Below, piece by piece: positions 12,237 to 22,100 of a stretch of 64,000 nucleotides of DNA. The notes beneath the pieces were generated by a model. That model was not told the origin of the DNA. It worked only from the letters and a program-made list of their open reading frames with translations, and ran no database searches. Source of the stretch: Beta vulgaris subsp. vulgaris. Taxonomy: Eukaryota; Streptophyta; Magnoliopsida; Caryophyllales; Amaranthaceae. The DNA lies in NCBI RefSeq assembly GCF_026745355.1, contig NC_079203.1, positions 44,062,081 to 44,126,080 of the forward strand. The letters are read 5' to 3'. The position numbers were made by a program, and so were the translations under genes. The stretch's first letter is position 1. Each line of letters begins with the position of its first letter.

Positions 12237-13636
12237 CACTAGTAAAATAATTGCTATTTGCTGCGGTCGTATTGCTGCGGTTTTACCCATACGCAGCAAT
12301 ATATCACGTAAAAAGAAAATGAAAAATTCAAAATAACCATATTGCTGCGGTTTCGGCCAAAAACTGCAGCAATATAGTTTTAAGGGAAATTTTTTTTACT
12401 AGTTGAACAAACATATTACTGCGGTTTCTCGAAAAAACCGCAGCAATATATTAAAATAATATAAAAAATATTATTTTAATATACTGCTGCGGTTTTTTGA
12501 GGAAACCGCAGCAATATAAGCTTTTTTTAAGTATAAAACAAGTTTGTGGCTCAATTAGGGTTTAGTTGCCCCTTCTCTCCTCATAAGTCGTCCTATCATC
12601 TCTCTCCTCACTATTCCCTTCTTTCTCCTGTACGCACGCACTGGGGTTCTCTCTCCTCACTAACCTCTCTCTCTCCTCTTCGCACTATGCACTCTCCTCT
12701 TCGGCGCTGGTGGCTCTCCTTTGGTCGTGGCTCGCCGTTCTTCGTGGTTCGCCTTCTTCGTCGCTCGTCGGCCTTCGACGCTTGCCGGCCTTCTTCGCTC
12801 GTCGGCCTTCGACGCTTGCCGGCCTTCGTCGCTCGCCAGCCTTCAACGCTCCCCAGCCTTCAATGCTCGCCGGCCTTCGTCGAGTGGTGCTGAAAACTCG
12901 GCCGTCGCTCGTTGCTCGTGGTCTACAAATCTCGGCCGTAGCTCGTCGCTTGTGGTCTACATATCTCGGCCATCGCTCCACCACTAAACCGCAAATGGCG
13001 AAGCCTCAGCGATGTCGAAACTGGCGAAGCCTCAGCGACAGGCGAAGCAGATTGTTTTAGTTCTTTTTTTTCTTAATTTTAATTCTTCGATTTTAGTTTT
13101 TTTTTTTTAGATTTGATTTTCTGATTTTCTTCTTGTATTGTTATAATTTTTTTAGATTTAGTTTTTCGATTTAGATACTGTTATAATTTTCATTTCGATT
13201 TTTTTGATTTATTGTTAGTTTCATTTGTTGTGATGAATGTGTTGTTATCTTTCTCTTAAAAGATCTGATGTTCATTTGTTATGTGAATTTGGTGGATAGT
13301 GCATGGGTTATTATTTGCCTGTTCTAATTTTTTAAATTTAATATCAAAAAAGAAATTTTTTTTTTACCTGTACCTTGACATATTGCTGCGGTTTCTAGGC
13401 CAAAACCGCAGCAATATACTTAAGTAAACAATAAAAAAAGGAATATTGTTGCGGTTTCTAGGCCAAAATCGCAGCAATATTCTTTTATAAACTGATAACA
13501 CATAATTATATTGTTGCGGTTTAAAACCGCAACAATATATTTAATACCTATTGCTGCGCCCTTAATTGTTGCGCGCCCCAAACCGCAACAATATGGCACT
13601 TTTTAACCGCAGCAAGTAGCATTTATTCTACTAGTG
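12237..13636. mobile_element. Non-autonomous CACTA element inside Copia-1
   Basis: Terminal inverted repeats of about 31 bp begin CACTAGTAAAATAATTGC on the left and CACTAGTAGAATAAATGC (reverse complement) on the right. A 3-bp target duplication CAT flanks the element (12234-12236, 13637-13639). Both ends hold several copies of the pair tattgctgcggttt / aaaccgcagcaatat in both orientations, the subterminal repeats of this family. There is no transposase. The centre (about 12545-13060) is GC/CT-rich with open frames on both strands and short tandem repeats around gccttcgacgcttgcc, followed by a T-rich stretch that looks like an intron start. Moved in trans by a CACTA transposase, by family inference. 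Confidence 0.88.
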
Positions 13637-13639
13637 CAT

Positions 13640-15033
13640 TATGACGTACATCTTTGAATTATGAGGTTTCTTCGAGATTTACTCGAATATAATGCGTTAT
13701 TGATTATCAATTTTCTCCCATTTGGAAATATAATGCAAGCTTTTTCAGATCCTTCAATTAACTTGGTTGTCCCAGAGATTACGCTAACATATGCTTGGAA
13801 TATTTTAAGTTTGAAAATACTCTTTATTTCAATAATATGGTGTGTGTTGTCCCACTCTCGAGAAGACATTATTTTTCGGTTCCAACTTCTGGTCAATTTA
13901 TATCTTCATAAATAGTGAATATGATGATCAGTATAAGAAAAATATATATTTTATTATTAATTAAGGAGGGAATTCATGAAAATGAATATTGAAGCAATTA
14001 AAATAAACTAAGCATATTAATGCATTGTTATCTAAACAAAGTTGTTTTTTTGCTTTAGCATCATCCATAAAAAATTCTAAAACATCAAGGCTGCGCATGG
14101 ATGTAGTAGCTTCATTTACAAAGTTTGCTTCAGCATTTTCCCCTTTGTTCTTTATTGAAGCCTGATATAGGTCTACCAAATGTTTGGCAGTGTGACATGA
14201 GCGACCCTAAAGCCCAGTCATGCCACATTTGTGACAAGTGTCCTTTCTTTTGTACGACGCCTGCCTCTCATTTCCATATGATTGTGCCCAATTTCTATCA
14301 GAATTTTTAAAATTGTTATTTATTGGGAAAAATCGACTTCTGCCACATCCACGTCCTCGACCCCAATAACTACTACGTCCTATCCCACAACCGTTGTGAT
14401 TACCGCGTCCATCCCTATATGTATAACATTTGCTTCTGGTGGATCAGAGCTTTCTATTCCATTTATCTCATGGGTGGCTGAAGACCACGTAGGTCTAAGA
14501 TTATGATTTTTCACCAAAAGATCATTATTTCGTTCAACCACAAGTAGCACTGAGATTAGCTTAGAGTATTTTTTTTTAAAGCTCTTAACTTGTATTGTTC
14601 AACCAATATTATATTAGTGGCGTGGAAAGTGAAAAGTGTTTTATTTATTATGTCTGCTTCTGTGATGGGATGATCACAATATCTTAACAATGACACAATT
14701 CTAAATATTGTTGAATCATAACCACTGACTACTTTTAAATCCTGGAACCTCAGATTGGTCTAGTCAAATTGTGTCTTTGGGAGGAGCACGTTTTGTGATG
14801 CCCATCTCTTTCATTTATGCTATCCCATAGTTCTTTGGGATCATCCACAAGTAGATATTCAATTTTAAACTGTCATGTAAATGATGTCTGAGGACTAAGG
14901 TTTTTGCCTTTTCTTGTTCAGTCGCTATTTGAACTGATGCAGTTGATGTAGTTGCATCCCCTTGTTGGGTTGTCACACCTTTAATTGCATGTTCCAAGCC
15001 TTGGGCCTTTAATTTCATGTGGGCGTCCACCAT
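13640..15033 (-). pseudogene. Copia-1 gag and protease/pre-integrase remnant
   Basis: The 14815-15033 piece matches Copia gag: an alanine/threonine-rich start, then EQEKAKTLVLRHHLHDSLKL and a residual KELW-like motif. Around 14180-14260 a zinc knuckle is visible as CHKCGMTG...SCHTAKH, but it has a stop inside and the usual histidine is changed. The 13639-13896 piece (VSVISGTTKLIEGSEKACI, then PNGRKLIINNALYSSKSRRNLI) is the protease tail and gag-pre-integrase start. The frame is interrupted just below this by the CACTA insertion at 13636. Confidence 0.7.
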
Positions 15034-16450
15034 TCATTCTAAAAACTTTTGCCTAGATAGATCTAGTATGTTAAATTGTCTTTTCACTAGATTTTCCATT
15101 TTTCACTACAAACATGTAAATATTTGAAATTAGTAAATGATGATAAATCACATATATTATCTCCTCCTGATTTATATAATTATAATTATACATAAATAAT
15201 ACAAACAAAAAAAAACTAAAATAGCGTACAATATTAATGAAGCAAAAAAATACCAAAAAAAGAAACAAAAACACGAGTGAAGAAAAAAAACTTCATAAAA
15301 TGCACTTAAAGTCATAAAAAAAATGATATTCATGTGAAGTTTTCGTCATTCTTTCGGAGAGATGAAATAAAATTTGTCTCATACTTATGTATTAGGAGAT
15401 ATATCATTAATGTCATGAGGAGGAAAAAGAAACCAACTATAAGGAATAAGTGGAGCCTTATTTTCGTAAAATCCAGATGAGGGTGGAGGATGGTTGTCGT
15501 CGGCGTGGAACATGGTGGCCGAAAAGTTGAGGAAGAAGATTTTTTTTTTTTTGTGAGTAGAGAAAAAAATTAGAAGAAGATAAGGTATGTGTGGTGAAAA
15601 TGGGAATGGGTAATCCGCTTTTATAGAGGGTTATCCCTAACTGTGAAGTTCATCTACAGTTAAAAATATACAAAGCAATAAAATTTTAAGATTGACAAAT
15701 ATATATTAGAGCATGTTGGTAAATTAGTAATATAATATATGTAACTACAAATGCGAAAAAAATAGAAGATTAGAGACAATAATATATAATAGTGTTCCGA
15801 ATGCTTGCTCCCTCCATACATATAACATTATTGCACACATAAGAGATAATAATTTAATCACTTCACTGGGTCGTCCATATATGCGTTGATTTTTTAAAAA
15901 AAGTAACATGTCCATATAGGCGGTTCAAGAGCAAAAAAAATAACGTAAATAAAATGTCCTTGTCCTCAATGAAGGTTTCGTTATCATCAAAATATTTATT
16001 TTATGGGTTAGCGGCATGGTGATGTTTACTACTAGGTTTTTCCTGTTCATCTCCATCTCTTTTATTACTTGGTGGGGGTTGATTTTCAGTTGGTTGTATG
16101 GGAGGATTATTAATGGTGTTGGGAGCAAGAGTCTGTAGGTTTTCTCTAGTATGGGTATTTGACCGTCGTTGAGGTTTTTGCATTGGGTCGGGGTTGTCTT
16201 ACAATAGCCCGTGTTGGATTGATAGTGAAAGGCACATTGTTTTGCTCTATCAAAAAATAAAAACCCGAGACACAGACATTGTGTAGAACAATGTTTTTTT
16301 TTTTTAACAACATGTGTAGAACAATGTTAATCCCATTACTTTGTTGATCCATATTCGGATAGTAAAGGGGTGGTCTTGGGGAAAAAAATTTAGAACTTGA
16401 AACAGAATGGATGTGAGAATATATGATATCTTTTTTTTTTCGGTAGCAAA
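15034..16450 (-). other. Copia-1 5' untranslated leader region
   Basis: This AT-rich stretch lies between the primer site and gag. Small minus-strand open frames (15925-16352) look random. At 16281-16328 a 15-bp sequence gtgtagaacaatgtt is repeated directly around a T run plus a few bases, which looks like a tiny retroposed poly(A) insertion. Confidence 0.5.
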
Positions 16451-16465
16451 CTCGTGCTGATAACG
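16451..16465 (-). other. Copia-1 primer-binding-site candidate
   Basis: On the minus strand CGTTATCAGCACGAG directly follows the 5' LTR. It shares TATCAG with the initiator-tRNA-Met site common in Copia (TGGTATCAGAGC) but differs elsewhere, so the tRNA used is unsure. Confidence 0.5.
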
Positions 16466-16718
16466 CATTGTGAGAATATATGATAGAGAAAAGATACTGT
16501 GAGGAATGTATGTATTATATCTGAATGAGCAATTCACTTCTTATGAAGGTTGTATTTATAAGCAAAACTTTAACTATGTATATTTGCGTAAATTCAACAA
16601 TTGCAGCGGTTGGGAGAATTTTTTTCCAACAAACATTAATGCATGCCAGGTGGGATTGTGGACTTCACTATTCACTATGCATAACAGTGGAATTTACAGT
16701 TCAATTGTTATCTCAACA
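16466..16718 (-). repeat. Copia-1 5' LTR
   Basis: It is homologous over its whole length to 8516-8769 with many point differences and small indels. On the minus strand it begins TGTTGAGATAAC; its inner end (plus-strand cat at 16466) has lost the ACA of the other copy. Confidence 0.85.
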
Positions 16719-16820
16719 ATTTGATCTTTTTCAATTTTTAATGATACAACGTTTATGTGTTTGAGACTATTCCCCTTTGTATTCAATAACACCATCCATT
16801 TCACCATATTGATTGATAGG

Positions 16821-17033
16821 ACCAAGGACCCTTGGGTCCAATGGTATGGCTTCCTATCTTCCCACATGGGAGATCAAGATTCAAATCTTGGTCGAAGCAA
16901 AATTTTCAATATTGTTGGGGGTTGGGGGAAGGGGGTTTGAGGCTTGTTGGGCCTCTGGGTGAGTGGCCATGTGCGAGGGCAGCCTAGAGGAAATTCATCT
17001 TACCACGGGTTCCTGAAAGGGGGCCCCAAAAAA
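16821..17033 (+). mobile_element. SINE (tRNA-derived), full copy
   Basis: A 15-bp direct repeat with one mismatch (atattgattgatagg at 16806-16820, atattgattgacagg at 17034-17048) flanks the segment, and a short A tail ends it. The head is tRNA-like: an A-box-like ccaatggtatggc near 16839 and a B-box-like agattcaaatct near 16868. A related, interrupted copy lies on the minus strand at 30244-30988. It is transcribed by RNA polymerase III and copied by a LINE in trans, by class inference. Confidence 0.8.
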
Positions 17034-17285
17034 ATATTGATTGACAGGGCCAAAATTTAGCATGTGCATAAAGGCCTACAGCATAGAGCTACATTTTATA
17101 GGGCCCAATATTGAGACTAAGTCTAGTTTTTCAAGTCACGCTTCTAATTATAACAGGGGTCTCATTTTGTTATAAGAACAAGGTCACAATAATTTGAAAA
17201 ATGGCCCTGTTAATTGACAATGAGATTAACAAAGATTTAACTTGATTTCTTTTACATCAAGATAAAATTTGATTTTATATTCACA

Positions 17286-17814
17286 TCTCTATTATATAAG
17301 TCAATGGAGGAGGTGTGGTGTCCCCTTTTGAAATGACTAGAATATCATTTAATAAATTAAAGCAACGTTTTTTTATAAAATAAATTAAAAAATGAGAATT
17401 AATGCAACTTGTCATATGAAATAAGTTAAAAATGAAATATACAATCACCATTAATTAGTTGACAAAATAAATTAACACAATCGATTTACATAATTAATTA
17501 GAATCTTCAATCAAAAAAGTTAGCAGAGATATCCTGACAACATAATAATTCGTATTTACAAAATTCAAACAATATGGTTTATCAACATTTTAATCGTTAA
17601 AGAACTATAATAAAACCGCTGACAAGGAATTATTAATTCATCGACCAAACGGTATTGAACAATTAAAAATCGGTCACCTTCAATTTAAAAAGATAACAAC
17701 ATCTACAAAGGAACCTCTATAATTTACATCACTAACAAAATAATTTAATTTTAAAAATTATGTCCATTCCTACATGTGATTATTGATTCACACATCGCGT
17801 GCATACACAACTAG
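17286..17814 (+). mobile_element. Small non-autonomous Helitron
   Basis: The 5' end is TCTCTATTATATAAG and the 3' end is CTAG, with host A before and host T after, as expected for Helitron insertion between A and T. A small hairpin (tgtga...tcaca) lies upstream of cgcgtgcatacacaactag. There is no Rep/helicase coding sequence. Related copies are at 25738-26157 and 29303-29765; all share gtgtcc about 35 bp from the 5' end. Confidence 0.75.
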
Positions 17815-19051
17815 TCTTATATGACAAAATGGAGTTTGAGACGCTAATTAACTTATTATGTTGACTCAAACCAAATAAGAAAGTGAGAAAATTTATTTAG
17901 ACAACCAAAATAAAACACAACGAGTGAAGTAATTCAAAGTAGAGGAATTAGGCTCCTTAGAATGACCCATAATATGCTGGGAAAGTTATTAAATTTAGGC
18001 TTAATCTCTTTGTACTTTATCACGCGTAATGTAATAAATACAATATAACTTTTTTTGCAAGTCTACAAGTATAGACGAATTATTCTTGGGTGCAGAAAGA
18101 GATAGAGGGCGTATGATGTAGACGAGATTTTATCTGAAATCTTGAATACTATTTGACTAAAACTTTAAACAACTAAGCTAGTAGAGTAGTAGACATCCAC
18201 AATATAGAAGAATTAATACGTTAAAAGAAGATCTTCAAAGGAAAAGTTGTATACTTGTATGTGATTGAGAGCTAAACTTAAATTATTTTTCTATTAGATG
18301 TTGTAATCGTATGACTATTTTTTGTTTCCCTTGTCATTATATTATTGCTAAATAAGCAAAAAAAAAAAGTAATTAATACACTATTTAATCTCTCATTACC
18401 ATATTCGTGCAGTCTCTACTCTATTCCTTTCACTGCGACAAAAGTCGGTGTATATATGTTATGAGTATATCTTTGAATAAAAGGTAGATAGTGTTTTGTT
18501 CATGATGACACGTGCCACCCATGCTGCTTATATGGATCCGCCGTTGTATATATAATATTAATATGTGTATTCACATAATCAAAACTAACAAATCTCAGAT
18601 ACTTACCATAGTTCACACATTAAACAGGTAAACAATATGCTATTTAAACTACAAAAAATCCGTCGCGATACGGAATCTGAACAGGGTAGATTTTATGGAT
18701 TTCAATCCCCAATTGTCAAAAACAATATAATTAATTACTCATCAAATCCAACGCCAGACAATTTTACAATCACTACAAGTCTATAAAAATAAAATATAAA
18801 TTCAATATAAAACTCATACAAAATATTTAATACCCACATATACAAAGGTTTTGCTTTAATCAACCATGCTATTCATAACCCAAAAACCCTAAAAAAAATT
18901 TCAACCCTTTTTCTCAATGACGTGTAACGACCTTATTGGTCAATATTCGTACACCATACTCTAATTTTTCTATCAGATAAAAGCAAAATTATAATAAAAC
19001 CTCCAAAAGGAAAGAAAAAAATAAGGGGTGAAATTTCAAAATCATTTTGAC
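17815..19051. other. Intergenic region upstream of the exonuclease-KH gene
   Basis: No gene is seen. A G-box/ABRE core cacgtg (18509-18514, in acacgtgcc) and a TATA-like tatatataat follow near 18546, about 600 bp before the next gene's ATG; whether they act on it is unknown. Confidence 0.5.
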
Positions 19052-19058
19052 TATAAAT
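19052..19058 (+). promoter_or_regulatory. TATA box of the exonuclease-KH gene
   Basis: tataaat in the context gactataaatatt lies 55-61 bp before the ATG at 19113, placing transcription start near 19080-19090 with a short leader. Confidence 0.55.
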
Positions 19059-19112
19059 ATTAAGGTGGGTTTTGAGACAAAACTCCGATTAGTGTTGTAA
19101 TGGTCTGATCAA

Positions 19113-22100
19113 ATGGCGGACGATCTTCCTTCCCACCAAGCCCATGTTCCATTGCCTTTGGACCCAGGTACCATTTTTTGCTAATTAAGCTTCATTTGAA
19201 CTAATTTTATGTAATATTTTAGCTTTCTTTGTGATTTTCTTGATTATATTAAGTTTGTGTAGTAAAAATAATGAAGTTTGTGTTTCTTTGCTCTTTTAAC
19301 TTAAATGGGCATATGAATGATTGTTTGGAACTTGTGGGTTTTTGTTTGAAGTGTTCTTTTTGCCATTTTGTCAATTTGTAGATGTCATTGTTGCATATCT
19401 TGTGTTGCTTTTTCTTTTCTTGTACTCTATTTTTGTTCACGGGAACGATTTTCTATGACGATTCATGTTAGCCGACCCGAAATTATTTCAAGAAGAGTTT
19501 GTTGTTGTACTCTATTATTTGTTTTGGTTTTTGAGTTAATGTGTTTTTCAAGTTTTTGTTGGTGAAACTTTTTGGTTCTTTAATTTTATCAGCAGAAACT
19601 GAAGTTGGAGTTCTTCCCTTCTTGAACACTAAACTGGTGAAGATATAGTGTAGAAGTTAAAACTTAAAAGGATTTTTAGTACTTTATTATCTTATGACTG
19701 GGTACACATTTGCTTCTCTTGATGCTGTTGTTGTATATGTTTCAATATGGAGTTCTTGCTTTCAGCTTTGCTGGGCTGATTGAAATTTCGATGTACAAAA
19801 TATGAACTGCGCTGCATTTTTTTGATCAGCTAGTCTGCTTTGCTTAGGCCAGAAGAAAGATCTTTCTGTTTCTTGACTTGATTGATTTGTGGTGGCACTC
19901 TGGTTGATGATTGGTTTCTGCTCTCAGTTTACACCATTTTCATTTTCACGTGGTTAATCTGATTCATATGCCATATCAGCAAGTGAATCTTGACTAGTTT
20001 CAATGTAGTCCGTATTTTGGAAGGAATATCTAGGTGGAGAAGATTTTGCCTAATTTGAGGGGAAATTGTATATATTTATATTCATTTTATCTATTGTTTT
20101 CCACATCTTCATTTTTTCTTGGAGGTGAAGAGGTAAGGATCAAGATTACCCATGTGTATACTTTATTAGCTGACACAAGAAATTGTATCCTGTATAGGTG
20201 GGTTAGTTTCAGATGATGCTACACTGGTACCAATTCATATTGTCACCGAAGCTTCGCAACTTCCTGTGGAGTTCCTAAAACCCTGTCCTCAAACAAAGCT
20301 AGTAATTGGTTTCGATTGTGAGGGTGTTGATCTGTGTCGTTATGGAGCTCTTTGTATCATGCAGGTGAGTAACTTTTCCTGGTAAACTTGATGTGATTTT
20401 ATTTATCAGAGATATGAAAATTAAGTTTCAGCTACTTTTGGAACTGCTTGACTCTAGGAGGGGGGGGGGGGGGGGGGTGAAGGTGAGGGTGGTTCGTTTT
20501 TACTGGGATTTTAATTGCTTGAGCACTATTCGTGGCTCTCACAAGTCACAACCTTGGTTTAATCTTGTTGCACTCGATCATCAATATCAATACATTGAGC
20601 TTCTCTTTTCAGGGGTTGTAAATTGATATTATTACGGAGCAGCTGAAAATTGTTGCATGACTTTTGCAAATTGTATGCTTTAGATCATTTCCATGCTTTG
20701 AGCTGAATAAAGTGGCTTAATTTTCTCTAAATTGCAGCTGGCATTTCCTGATGCTATATATCTTGTGGACGCCATAGAAGGTGGAGACATGCTCATAGAA
20801 GCATGTAAGCCTGCTCTTGAATCTAGATACATCACTAAAGTTATACATGACTGCAAACGTGATAGTGAGGTCTCTAATTGGTTTATCCATTGTTTATACT
20901 TGATTTTTATTTTTATTTTTTGTCTTTTGTAGTGCAGTTCATAATTGATCTTTTCTTTGCGTTGTACTAACTGGTGATGTGCCAATTTCTAGGCATTGTA
21001 TTTCCAGTTTGGCATCAAGTTACATAATGTCATGGACACCCAGGTCAGCATTCTGTTCTACTTCTGGTCAATCAATGTTGCTTAATTCAACTCCCTTGTG
21101 CTTGAGTAAATTGCTTTTAGCTAAATTTTTAATATACTGGTTAAATGTGAAAGTGATGTGAAGGCATGAAGTTCTTAGGTTCTTCCCTTTATTCAGGATT
21201 TTGCTTTTTGGTACTCATGGCTTTCTGCATGATGATTGTGACTCTTAGAATATTGCTCAAATTCTGCAAATACATCTTATACTCGAATTTGTGTGACCCG
21301 ATTGATGGTCTTCTAAGGTAGAGATGGGTTGATGGTCTTCTAAGGTAGAGAAGAATTCGTCGAATCCTAGTCAATTATTTATATTGTGCTAATCTGATGA
21401 CCTTATATCTATTAGCTATATGGTCTTTTCCCTCCTTCCACTTTTGTATATAGTTTACTTTTGGTTCTATGCTGTATCTTTTTAACCAACAAAATCCTGT
21501 CAAATCGTTATGTACTTTAATTTCACTAGTGGAAGAGCAGCAGTTCATGCTTTATTCCACTTTATTAGTTTGTGCTTGTTTTATTTACTGATAAATTATG
21601 AAGTTGTTTTTCTGTTTATTTGTCTTTTTATGCCTTTTCATTTTTATGATTTGATTTTGCCGAGTCTTATCCTTATACACTTATCTTCTAGGCTATGTTT
21701 TTTTGTCTCTAGATAATACTATTAGAGGAAGGTCAAAGGCATTTCCTTTTCCATTGTTTATACTTAGGAAAACGTACTGCATTTAATTGTTTTTATCTGA
21801 ATGTAAATGTATATTTACATGAGCCCGAGTGATACGCCAATGCTATATTTTGGGTCATTTGTACCTAGTGAAAAATTTTTAGGCTGCGATCTCCTATGCG
21901 CTGCTTTTAACTTTCTTCCTTGCTTTTTTCTCTTCAATCGTATACATTCCTATTTCTCCTTACCGATTGTCAGGACCTAAATGCCACTTTAAGGAGCTTT
22001 ACTAGGCTTTATGGATGGATTTAATTGACCTTTTAGGTCTGATGACTTACATGTACATAATACAATTAGTGAACAAAAGAGAATATTGGCATTTAAATGT

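Larger units (their letters stand above)
8516..16718 (-). mobile_element. Copia-1: old Ty1/Copia LTR retrotransposon, interrupted
   Basis: Two direct repeats of about 253 bp (8516-8769 and 16466-16718) flank gag-pol remnants in Copia order. A 5-bp target duplication ATTTG flanks the element (8511-8515 and 16719-16723). A purine-rich tract abuts the left (3') LTR and a primer-site-like segment abuts the right (5') LTR, both on the minus strand. The LTRs differ at many positions by eye (roughly one in seven), and every protein domain is broken by stops and frameshifts, so the insertion is old. A CACTA element is inserted at 12237-13636. Confidence 0.88.

Noticed and set aside
12546..13060. Overlapping plus and minus open frames of about 60-116 residues
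   Set aside because: They come from CT/GC-rich tandem repeats in the nested CACTA element that lack stop codons; no family resemblance.
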